NCBI GenBank assembly: GCA_035604035.1 | Contig: DATNJF010000055.1 | Span: forward strand, 1-8,723 | Reading direction: 5' to 3' | Length of the DNA: 8,723 nucleotides | Source: DATARH01 sp035604035 | GTDB taxonomy: Bacteria > Pseudomonadota > Alphaproteobacteria > ATCC43930 > CGMCC-115725 | Shown: positions 1 to 5,736 of the stretch, in pieces | Layout of the letters: each line of letters begins with the position of its first letter | How positions within the stretch are numbered: position 1 is the stretch's first letter | Notes under the pieces: model-generated | Database searches by the model: none | What the model was told of the DNA's origin: nothing | Seen by the model: the letters and a program-made list of their open reading frames with translations, nothing else | Program-made: the position numbers and the translations under genes

Positions 1-897
1 ATCGGCCATCCGCTCGATAACGGCCACGGCGGCAGCATTGAGAGGCACCCGATGCTCGCGACTGGTTTTCGTGCGCGCGGCGGGAACAGTCCACTGGCAA
101 GCCTCCAAATTGATCTCTGTCCACCGGGCTCCAAGCACCTCGCCGGTGCGCGCTGCGGTCAATATGGCGAACTCTAAAGCGCGTGCGGCGACGCCCTCCA
201 GCTGTCGCAGGTCGACCATGAATCCGCTGATCTCGCCAAACGGCAATGCCGCAAAGTGTTCGACGGTGCGGACCTTCGCCTTGTCGGGCAGCAGCTTGTT
301 GAGGTGCCCGCGCCAGCGCGCCGGATTATCGCCCCGGCGATAGCCCCGGGCCGTCGCCCAGTCGAGGATCATTTCGATTCGACCGCGTACTCGGCTCGCC
401 GTCTCCGGCTTCACGGTCCAAACCGGTTCGACCGCCTTCATCACCAAGCCGACATCGACGGCTTGCACCGGTAGATCGCCGAATACGGGAAAGGCATAGG
501 CCTCCAGCGACCCGCCGAACTGTGCCGCATGCTTGGCGCTCCAGCCTGCGCCGTGAGCCCGAACGTATCCCTCTGCGCATTGGCGAAACGTCATCGCCAA
601 GGCGCGTTCAAGCGCCACTGCGCTCGCCTTGGCGCGCCGCTCATCCACGGGATCCAGACCGTCAGCGACCTGCTGACGCGCGAATCGGGCGCGGTCGCGC
701 GCCTCAACCAGTGAAAAGGTGGCCGCCGATCCGAGCCCCATTTCTCGCCGCTGGCCGGCAAGCTGGTATCGATAGATCCAGCCCCGCGATCCGCCCTCGG
801 CGACCCGGAGGTAAAGGCCGCCGCCGTCTGCATACATGCCGGGGCGGCGCTCTGTTGCGACACGCCTCGCTGAAAGCGGTTTCGCCTGTTTTGCCAT
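1..897 (-). CDS. Tyrosine-type site-specific integrase, P4-like (partial, C-terminus beyond left edge)
   Basis: The minus strand is open from an ATG at 895-897 to the window edge, giving 299 residues without a stop. Seen: residues 7-90 resemble the N-terminal arm-binding domain of P4-type integrases (DUF4102), including RPGMYADGGGLYLRV at 18-32. Residues about 100-200 fit the SAM-like core-binding domain. The catalytic domain starts near 215 and contains the box I arginine (Arg250 in TAARTGEVLGARW) and the beta-hairpin lysine (probably Lys277 in RTKTSREHRVPL). The box II HxxR, H/W and tyrosine nucleophile would lie in the missing roughly 100 residues, so activity cannot be judged. A GGGAGGG ribosome-binding site lies 5-7 nt before the start. 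Known: these enzymes integrate and excise genomic islands and prophages. Inference: the element extends leftward past position 1. The gene shares the strand of the upstream tolC unit, so read-through from it is possible. No frameshift is visible, and base composition resembles the neighbours. Confidence 0.93.
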   Translation of the reverse strand, partial: MAKQAKPLSARRVATERRPGMYADGGGLYLRVAEGGSRGWIYRYQLAGQRREMGLGSAATFSLVEARDRARFARQQVADGLDPVDERRAKASAVALERALAMTFRQCAEGYVRAHGAGWSAKHAAQFGGSLEAYAFPVFGDLPVQAVDVGLVMKAVEPVWTVKPETASRVRGRIEMILDWATARGYRRGDNPARWRGHLNKLLPDKAKVRTVEHFAALPFGEISGFMVDLRQLEGVAARALEFAILTAARTGEVLGARWTEINLEACQWTVPAARTKTSREHRVPLNAAAVAVIERMAD

Positions 898-923
898 CCC
901 TGCCCTCCCGTCTGGGTCAGCCC

Positions 924-977
924 GCCGTCTTGCCCACCATGAGGTTCAGAACCTCTATCCGCCATTCTGCCCACCAT
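924..977. repeat. Imperfect 17-bp direct repeat pair flanking the palindrome
   Basis: Copies at 924-940 and 961-977 match at 14 of 17 positions and share the identical 10-mer TGCCCACCAT at 931-940 and 968-977. Start-to-start spacing is 37 bp. The perfect palindrome sits directly against the left copy, between the two. Direct repeats beside an integrase gene are typical of arm-type integrase or excisionase binding sites, but that role is inferred here. Confidence 0.55.
941..955. repeat. Perfect 15-bp palindrome upstream of the integrase
   Basis: GAGGTTC-A-GAACCTC is a perfect 7-bp inverted repeat around one central base. It is centred about 51 bp upstream of the integrase start codon. Size and position fit an operator for a dimeric regulator, or a recombinase or directionality-factor site. 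On RNA it could only form a very tight hairpin, so a DNA-level role is more likely. This is inference from symmetry and location only. Confidence 0.6.
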
Positions 978-1231
978 CAAAACAGCGATTTTGCCGGATT
1001 GCAGTGGACGATGTCGGACTATTTTGTGCGGACGATCGGCCCAAACGTTCAAGGATGGCGCTACTTATTCGGAAAGTAATGGACGATTATGGCTGGGCCG
1101 ACAACGGGCAGGATCTCCTCCATCGAGGGTTCCGCCGTAGATTTTTTTTCAGACATCGAGACCACCTGGGCGCACTCCAGCGGGCGCCAAAATACAAAAA
1201 CAAGGCTACGCGGGCCGAAAGTGGGGCGCCA

Positions 1232-2641
1232 CTATTCCTTGAGGCCGTAGTCAAACCCGAACCATTTGTCCTTCACCGACCGGTAATGCCGGCCCATGTC
1301 GTAGAGCTGCACCGGCAATTTCAGCTCAGGAGCGATCAGCCGGCCGATCGCGGCGGTCAGATTGAACTCCGCCACCGCCGCATCGTGCTGCGCGCCGACC
1401 AGCTGCGACTGGGTGGTGAAGAGCTGCTGCTCTGAAATCAACACATCGAGCACCGTACGCGAGCCGACCAACGCCTCCTGCTGGGTCCCGGCAAGTGCGA
1501 TCTGCGCCGCCTTCACCGCTGCCCCGAACGAGGCGACGGCAGCCCGCCCCGCCATCAGCGTCTGCCAGCTTTGCGTCGCCAGCTGCACCGCGGCGCGGCG
1601 CGCATCATCCACCTGGCTGCGGCGCTGTCCCACCGTCTGCTCCGCGGCCCGCGTCTGCGAGTAGATCGCCCCGCCCTCGTAGAGCGGCATGGTCATCTGA
1701 GCAACGAACGAAGCCGTATCCTGACGCGCCGTCCGCAGCGTGACGGACGGCGCGAAGCTGCGGTTGAGATCGCCGATGATCGAGATTTGTGGCAGCAGCT
1801 GGTCGCGCACCACGTCAACATTGTCGCGCGCTGCCGCCTCGGCGAAATTGGCCGAAATGACGTTAGGATTGTTGGTTGCTGCTAGGGCCAGCGCTTCGTC
1901 GCGCGATGCCGGCAGCGCCGGTCGCTCGGTCGGCAGCACCAACCGACCCGGCGGATGGCCGACTGCGCGGACGAAATTGGCGCGGCTGATTTCGAGCTGG
2001 CCCTCGGCGGCAATACGGGTGGCGGTTGCCTGCGCCAACGACGATTCGGCCTGGGCCACATCGGTGCGGGTCACCTCGCCGACGCGAAAGCGCTCGCGCG
2101 TCGCATCGAGCTGCTTTTTCAGCACCGCCTCGTTGTTGCGGTTGACCTCGACCAAAGTCTGGTCGCGGTAGGTATCGAAGAATGCCTGAACGACCGCCTG
2201 GAACACCGTGGTCTCGACGGCGAGGGTCTGTGCACGCGTCGACTCGACGGTGTTAACCGCCTGCTTGGTCTGGGCCTCGGTACGGCCGCCGTTGTAGACC
2301 TGCTGGGTGATGCGCAGGTCGAGCTGTCGCGTCTGAAAGCTGGAGAACTGGGTCGGACCAACTGTTTTAAATCCGGCCCGCTCTTCCCCGGCCTGGCTAG
2401 TGAAATTGACGGTCGGCCGCCACCCCGACAGCGCCTGGGGCACTTGCTCGTCGGTCGAGCGCAACAGTGCGCGCTGCGCGAGAAGCTGGGGGTTGTTGTT
2501 GTAGGAGTACGAAAGCGCCTCAGTCAGCGTCTGCGCCAGCGCCGATGGGCCGCCGACACACACCATCGCCCCCAAGACAGCCAGGACCACTCTGGTTCGT
2601 CGAACCAGCATCGCCGAAACCTGTCGGGTCGGCTCGCGCAT
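1232..2641 (-). CDS. tolC: TolC-family outer-membrane efflux/secretion channel
   Basis: A 469-residue protein of normal family length. TolC trimers form the outer-membrane and periplasmic tunnel used by RND or ABC efflux pumps and type I secretion. Seen: a hydrophobic signal peptide (residues about 12-36) ending ALA before QTLTEAL, then the two homologous halves expected of TolC. Paired motifs are VYNGGRTEAQTKQA (115-128) with LYEGGAIYSQTRAA (320-333), and FRVGEVTRTDVAQAE (185-199) with ALVGSRTVLDVLISE (390-404), followed by long Ala/Gln-rich helices. The chosen ATG (2639-2641) lies 7 nt after the upstream methyltransferase stop, with GAGGGG just before it. That spacing is short (3 nt), so the in-frame ATG at 2609-2611 is a real alternative and would give a more conventional 26-residue signal peptide. 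The neighbour suggests co-transcription with the Pcm-like gene. The transport substrate cannot be inferred, as no pump genes are adjacent. Confidence 0.93.
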   Translation of the reverse strand: MREPTRQVSAMLVRRTRVVLAVLGAMVCVGGPSALAQTLTEALSYSYNNNPQLLAQRALLRSTDEQVPQALSGWRPTVNFTSQAGEERAGFKTVGPTQFSSFQTRQLDLRITQQVYNGGRTEAQTKQAVNTVESTRAQTLAVETTVFQAVVQAFFDTYRDQTLVEVNRNNEAVLKKQLDATRERFRVGEVTRTDVAQAESSLAQATATRIAAEGQLEISRANFVRAVGHPPGRLVLPTERPALPASRDEALALAATNNPNVISANFAEAAARDNVDVVRDQLLPQISIIGDLNRSFAPSVTLRTARQDTASFVAQMTMPLYEGGAIYSQTRAAEQTVGQRRSQVDDARRAAVQLATQSWQTLMAGRAAVASFGAAVKAAQIALAGTQQEALVGSRTVLDVLISEQQLFTTQSQLVGAQHDAAVAEFNLTAAIGRLIAPELKLPVQLYDMGRHYRSVKDKWFGFDYGLKE

Positions 2642-2648
2642 CAACCCC

Positions 2649-3305
2649 TCAAAACACAAAGGCCGGCTTGCGGACAAACCCCGGAAGCAGCGGTGTCGCC
2701 GCGTCGAAGATAACGCGATGCGCAAGTATTCCGCCAGTCCGCGTTGCCAAGGTTGCGCGGCCCATCCCCTCTCCCGGTCGAACGACAGCCGCCAGGCGCC
2801 CACCCTCGGCCAGTTGCTCGGCGAACTCCGCGGGGATCTCGGTGACCGCTCCAGCGAACAGGATCGCGTCGTAAGCAGGCCGCGCCCGGCTTCCCGGTCC
2901 GACCGCGCCCTCGACATACTTGACCGTGGCGATGCGATGCTCGACGAGCGCGGCGCGCCCCAAACGGGCGAGCTCCGCATCGTCCTCGAGCGCGACGACG
3001 CTACGGGCGAGCTGGGCGATCACGGCCGCCTCATAGCCGACCCCCGCACCGACTACTAGCGCGGCGTCGCCGCGCCCGACCTCCAGCGCTTGCACCAGCC
3101 GGGCCGCGACCATCGGCGCCATCAGATAACGCCCGCCGCCGAGCGGCAAGTCCTCGTCCACATAGGCGATGCCGTGCAGCTTTTCGGGTACGAACAGCTC
3201 TCGGCGCAACGCGGCGAAGGCATTGGTCACCCGCTCGTCGGTCACTGTATTGGGCCGAAGCTGGCCTTCGATCATGTTGACGCGGGCTGCTTCGTAGCCT
3301 GACAT
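2649..3305 (-). CDS. Protein-L-isoaspartate O-methyltransferase-like protein (Pcm family, TolC-associated subfamily)
   Basis: A 218-residue class I SAM-dependent methyltransferase. Seen: family-typical N-terminus (VNMIEGQLRPNTVTDERV at 9-26), FVPEKL and the AYVDEDLPLG stretch (38-56), SAM motif I VVGAGVGYE (84-92), an acidic residue after strand 2 (ALEDD, 105-109), YDAILFAGAVTEIP (145-158) and EGGRLAAVV (167-175). The canonical enzymes carry a Ser/Thr-Gln-Pro active-site segment before MVA. Here it reads RYLMAPMVA (59-67), so the catalytic Ser/Thr is absent. From memory, related alphaproteobacterial proteins encoded beside tolC share an RYLMxP form, so this looks like a subfamily trait rather than decay. 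True isoaspartate repair activity is therefore uncertain. The ATG at 3303-3305 follows TAAGGCG. It is the first gene of the unit with tolC, behind the promoter at 3359-3387. Confidence 0.85.
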   Translation of the reverse strand: MSGYEAARVNMIEGQLRPNTVTDERVTNAFAALRRELFVPEKLHGIAYVDEDLPLGGGRYLMAPMVAARLVQALEVGRGDAALVVGAGVGYEAAVIAQLARSVVALEDDAELARLGRAALVEHRIATVKYVEGAVGPGSRARPAYDAILFAGAVTEIPAEFAEQLAEGGRLAAVVRPGEGMGRATLATRTGGILAHRVIFDAATPLLPGFVRKPAFVF

Positions 3306-3333
3306 CGCCTTACCGCGAATGAGGAGACGGCCG

Positions 3334-3348
3334 CCGGCGGGCCGCCGG
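3334..3348. repeat. GC-rich inverted repeat in the leader of the Pcm-like gene
   Basis: CCGGCGGGCCGCCGG is a 15-bp perfect palindrome around one base, within a larger GC-only stretch (3329-3348). It lies between the predicted transcription start and the start codon. In RNA it could form a strong 5-bp GC hairpin with a 5-nt loop, about 30 nt before the start codon. No U-run follows, so it does not look like a terminator. It could be a leader hairpin or simply a result of local GC richness. Confidence 0.4.
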
Positions 3349-3358
3349 TGCCGAGGGG

Positions 3359-3387
3359 GTTATATCGGCCCGGCTCTTCAATCACAA
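3359..3387 (-). promoter_or_regulatory. Candidate sigma-70 promoter of the Pcm-like/tolC unit
   Basis: On the minus strand, TTGTGA (3382-3387, 4/6 to TTGACA) is followed by a 17-bp spacer and TATAAC (3359-3364, 5/6 to TATAAT). The spacing is optimal, and the sequence sits in the 134-bp gap after folK. Predicted transcription would start near 3352, about 47 nt before the methyltransferase start codon. Prediction by consensus match only. Confidence 0.55.
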
Positions 3388-3439
3388 TTGCCTGCGGGCC
3401 GATGCCGCGTTGCCCGTCGGGTTGGGTAGCGTGTCTCAC

Positions 3440-3934
3440 TCACCTCTCAAGCCGAATAACCGGTTGGCCCGACGACAAGAGGTCGATCAACTCGGCAGCA
3501 GATAGGCCGAGACGTGGGTGCCGCCAGCCAGGCGCGACCTCGCGCAGCGGCTCGAGCACAAAGCGGCGCAGATGCAGTCGCGGATGCGGCAAAATCAGTG
3601 TCGTTGTGTCGATGAGTCGCGAATCGTAGTCCAGCAAATCGAGATCGATGGTGCGCGCGGCGTTGGGCGCACCGCGGACGCGGCCGAACTCGGTCTCGAG
3701 GGTAAGCATTCGACCTAGCAGCGCCCGGGGATCCATGGCGGTTTCCACCATCGCAACACCGTTCACGAACCATGACTGAGCGGATGCGGGAACCGGCTCC
3801 GACGCATACCAGCTGGATTGCGCAACGACGCAAACGCCGATGCTAGGCAGTGCCGCAACCGCCGCCGTTACCGTCTCGCGCGGCGACGCGGCCGGCGGAT
3901 GAGCGAGATTGCTGCCGATGCCGATCAGGATCAC
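3440..3934 (-). CDS. folK: 2-amino-4-hydroxy-6-hydroxymethyldihydropteridine diphosphokinase (HPPK)
   Basis: A 164-residue cytosolic enzyme of normal family length. It transfers pyrophosphate from ATP to 6-hydroxymethyl-7,8-dihydropterin, the step before dihydropteroate synthase in folate synthesis. Seen: N-terminal IGSNL (6-10), YASEPVPASAQSWFVNGV (43-60) matching the pterin-binding region, LETEFGRVRG (79-88), the Mg-binding signature ARTIDLDLLDYD (93-104) with Asp97 and Asp99, and LPHPRLHLRRFVLEPL (115-130). The start is GTG (3932-3934), supported because MILIGIGSNL aligns with the usual FolK N-terminus; GGGG lies about 10 nt upstream. No other folate gene is nearby. It is divergent from the NYN gene across 89 bp and precedes the Pcm-like gene on the same strand, 134 bp away with its own likely promoter. 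Confidence 0.96.
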   Translation of the reverse strand: MILIGIGSNLAHPPAASPRETVTAAVAALPSIGVCVVAQSSWYASEPVPASAQSWFVNGVAMVETAMDPRALLGRMLTLETEFGRVRGAPNAARTIDLDLLDYDSRLIDTTTLILPHPRLHLRRFVLEPLREVAPGWRHPRLGLSAAELIDLLSSGQPVIRLER

Positions 3935-4023
3935 GGGTGTTTACCCCGCACAGACTTACCTTGACGCGATTTTACTGGCAGATGACACTTACGTGTTCTT
4001 TTCCAAGATTTCCGGAGTTGACA

Positions 4024-4608
4024 ATGATTTTTTATCCACAAGAGCGCATCGCCATATTCATTGACGGCGCTAATCTCTACTCCGCCGCGCGAGGGCTTGG
4101 TTTCGATATCGACTATAAACGCTTGCTCGACCTGTTCCGATCAAAAGGAAGATTGATCCGCGCCTTTTATTATACGGCCCTGATGGAGGATCAAGAGTAT
4201 TCGCCGATCAGGCCGCTCGTCGATTGGCTCGATTACAACGGCTACACCATGGTAACCAAGCCGGCAAAAGAGTTCACCGACGCCATGGGCCGGCGTCGGA
4301 TCAAAGGAAACATGGATATTGAGCTCGCAATCGACATGCTCGAAATGGCCCAGTACATCGACCACGCGGTGCTGTTCTCCGGCGACGGAGATTTCCGCCG
4401 ACTGGTGGAGGCGGTGCAGCGGCGCGGCGTACGCGTGTCGGTGGTTTCGACGATCCGTTCCAGCCCGCCAATGGCCTCGGACGACCTGCGACGCCAGGCC
4501 GACAGCTTCGTCGAGCTACAGGAATTGGCACCGAGCATCTCGCGCGCCCACGCCCCCCGCGACGACATGGCACGAATGCGGCCCGAACCGGTCGACGACG
4601 AAGAGTGA
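4024..4608 (+). CDS. NYN domain (LabA/DUF88-type) protein, putative ribonuclease
   Basis: A 194-residue protein with a PIN-like NYN fold. Known: NYN proteins are related to the LabA/DUF88 and MARF1 nucleases and are thought to cleave RNA with metals held by conserved acids. The role of the bacterial stand-alone form is not settled. Seen: AIFIDGANLYSAAR (10-23) with Asp14 and Asn17, KGNMDIELAIDML (94-106) with Asp98 and Asp104, and LFSGDGDFRRLVEAVQRRG (117-135) with Asp121 and Asp123, so the full acidic set is present. The C-terminal 30 residues are charged and probably disordered. The ATG at 4024-4026 is chosen over an upstream in-frame start because CCGGAG lies 6 nt before it and the NYN fold begins right after it. 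The stop overlaps the next gene's start by 4 bp (GTGA), implying translational coupling with the uracil-DNA glycosylase. Confidence 0.88.
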   Translation: MIFYPQERIAIFIDGANLYSAARGLGFDIDYKRLLDLFRSKGRLIRAFYYTALMEDQEYSPIRPLVDWLDYNGYTMVTKPAKEFTDAMGRRRIKGNMDIELAIDMLEMAQYIDHAVLFSGDGDFRRLVEAVQRRGVRVSVVSTIRSSPPMASDDLRRQADSFVELQELAPSISRAHAPRDDMARMRPEPVDDEE

Positions 4609-5264
4609 GCGCCGCCGCGCACTTTCCGCTGCCGGGCCACGACTGTCCGCTCTGCCCGCGACTCGCCGGGTTCCGCGAGACCCAGCGCGCGGCGCATCCT
4701 GATTGGCACAACGCGCCGGTGCCGCCCTTTGGCGACCCTGTTGCGGCATTGCTAATCGTCGGGCTGGCGCCGGGCCTACGGGGTGCCAACCGCACCGGCC
4801 GCCCCTTCACCGGCGATTATGCCGGCGATCTTCTCTACGCGACGCTCGCCAAGTTCGGGTTCGCCACGGGCAAATACGCCGGCTATCGTGACGACGGGTT
4901 CGCGCTGCACGGCGTCCGGATCACCAACGCGGTGCGCTGCGTCCCGCCGCAGAACCGGCCCGAGCCGCGCGAAATCGCCGCTTGTGGGCAGTTTCTCGCT
5001 GCCGAGCTTGCCGCGGCGTCTGATGTACGAGCGATCCTCGCGCTGGGCGCGATCGCCCACAACGCCTTGCTCGCCGCCAAGGGGTTACGGCGCGCCGCTT
5101 ACCCGTTCGTCCACGCGGCACTGCACGAATTGCCCGACGGGACGCTGCTTGCTGACAGCTATCACTGCTCCCGGCTCAACACGAATACCGGTACCCTGAC
5201 CCCGGCGATGTTCGAAGCAGTGTTCGCGACCTTGCGCGAGCGGCTCAGCCGCGTGCCCGCATGA
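4605..5264 (+). CDS. Uracil-DNA glycosylase, family 5 (UdgB type, 4Fe-4S)
   Basis: A 219-residue DNA-repair enzyme predicted to remove uracil, and probably other deaminated bases such as hypoxanthine, from DNA in base-excision repair. Seen: motif 1 GLAPGLRGANRTGRPFTGD (53-71), with the Ala rather than a catalytic Asp/Asn that marks family 5. Motif 2 is HCSRLNTNTGTLT (187-199), close to the family's HPSxxNxNTGxLT. Four cysteines fit the iron-sulfur cluster: Cys14 and Cys17 (DCPLCPRL), Cys112 (NAVRCVPPQNRP) and Cys127. Cys188 replaces the usual proline of motif 2. The start is GTG at 4605-4607, overlapping the NYN stop; no better in-frame start keeps the N-terminal cysteines with such coupling. 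The 3' end overlaps the convergent smpB gene by 20 bp. Confidence 0.92.
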   Translation: MSAAAHFPLPGHDCPLCPRLAGFRETQRAAHPDWHNAPVPPFGDPVAALLIVGLAPGLRGANRTGRPFTGDYAGDLLYATLAKFGFATGKYAGYRDDGFALHGVRITNAVRCVPPQNRPEPREIAACGQFLAAELAAASDVRAILALGAIAHNALLAAKGLRRAAYPFVHAALHELPDGTLLADSYHCSRLNTNTGTLTPAMFEAVFATLRERLSRVPA

Positions 5265-5706
5265 TGCGGGCCTTGTCGCGTTGCCAGTCGCGGTCCTTCT
5301 CGGCCTGGCGCTTGTCGGCCATCTTCTTGCCGCGAGCGAGGCCAAGCTCGACCTTGGCGCGGCCGCGCTCGTTGAAATAGATCGACAGAGGCACGATGGT
5401 CACACCCTCGCGGCGGATCGCGCCCAAGAGTCGGGTCATTTCCTTGCGATGCAGCAATAGCTTACGCGGCCGGCGCGGCTCATGGCTGAAGTTCTTCGCG
5501 GCGGCGTATTCCGGGATGTTGGCGTTGACAAGGAACAGTTCACCACCGGTCTCGCCGGCATAGGCTTCGTTGATGCTGGCCTGGCCCTGGCGCAGCACCT
5601 TCACCTCGCTGCCCTGCAGAACAAGGCCGGCCTCGAGTTTTTCTTCAATCAGATAATCGTGGCGCGCGCGCCGGTTCTGCGCGGCGTAGCGATCGCCGGC
5701 GCGCAT
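5245..5706 (-). CDS. smpB: SsrA (tmRNA)-binding protein SmpB
   Basis: A 153-residue protein of normal length. It binds tmRNA and delivers it to ribosomes stalled on truncated mRNAs for trans-translation. Seen: NRRARHDYLIEEKLEAGLVL (11-30), GSEVKVLRQGQASINEAYA (32-50), the EYAAAKNFSHEPRRPRKLL segment (66-84), LHRKEMTRL (85-93), PLSIYFNERGRAKVELGLARGKK (106-128) and the basic tail DKRQAEKDRDWQRDKARIMRARG (131-153), which in the family becomes helical in the ribosomal mRNA channel. The ATG at 5704-5706 is preferred over the in-frame TTG just upstream (5707-5709), because AGGG lies at a good distance from the ATG and too close to the TTG. It follows dapA by 30 bp on the same strand, probably as one transcript. 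The tmRNA gene is not in this window. Confidence 0.97.
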   Translation of the reverse strand: MRAGDRYAAQNRRARHDYLIEEKLEAGLVLQGSEVKVLRQGQASINEAYAGETGGELFLVNANIPEYAAAKNFSHEPRRPRKLLLHRKEMTRLLGAIRREGVTIVPLSIYFNERGRAKVELGLARGKKMADKRQAEKDRDWQRDKARIMRARG

Positions 5707-5736
5707 CAATCCCTACCGGTCAGTCGATGGGCAGCG

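Larger units (their letters stand above)
898..1231. other. Gene-free gap between tolC and the integrase, with repeats
   Basis: These 334 bp hold no convincing coding region; the open frames crossing them are continuations of frames antisense to, or out of phase with, the integrase and tolC. The part nearest the integrase (924-977) holds a palindrome flanked by direct repeats, listed separately. The middle part is unremarkable. The part nearest tolC is AT-richer, with a run of eight T at 1142-1149 on the plus strand and an A-rich stretch at 1189-1203. A small hairpin (AGTGG-CGCC-CCACT on the minus strand, 1220-1233) overlaps the tolC stop, but the T-rich stretch lies about 17 nt beyond it, so it is not a standard terminator. 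I see no tRNA gene, which would be the usual attachment site for this integrase class. Confidence 0.7.

Noticed and set aside
941..964. Resemblance of the stretch starting at the palindrome to a tRNA T-arm and 3' acceptor end, as in tRNA-embedded attachment sites.
   Set aside because: The T-loop would have G at the invariant A58 position, the stem is incomplete, and no matching 5' acceptor, D-arm or anticodon arm exists upstream. At most it could be a decayed fragment.
591..1052. A minus-strand open frame starting upstream of the integrase, considered as an excisionase-like gene.
   Set aside because: Most of it overlaps the integrase in another frame, and its unique N-terminal part has no helix-turn-helix or AlpA-like sequence.
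522..1079. A 185-codon plus-strand open frame across the integrase start and the gap.
   Set aside because: It is antisense to the integrase N-terminal domain, shows no family motif and is rich in Arg/Pro as expected of a shadow frame.
1189..1233. Possible Rho-independent terminator for tolC (5-bp hairpin and a T-rich stretch on the minus strand).
   Set aside because: The hairpin overlaps the stop codon and the T-rich stretch is interrupted and about 17 nt away, so it does not meet the usual form.
1955..2713. A 252-codon plus-strand open frame antisense to tolC.
   Set aside because: It mirrors a well-supported TolC gene in high-GC sequence, has no recognisable domain, and long antisense frames are expected at this composition.
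2642..2980. Upstream extension of the tolC frame by 113 codons.
   Set aside because: The extension lies within the Pcm-like gene in another frame; the signal peptide and the start right after the Pcm stop show where TolC really begins.
3935..4023. Promoter for the NYN gene beginning TTGACG at 3961, and a small ACAC-TTAC-GTGT inverted repeat at 3985-3996.
   Set aside because: The -10 candidates at 16-18 bp match only about half of the consensus, and a 4-bp inverted repeat is too short to separate from chance.
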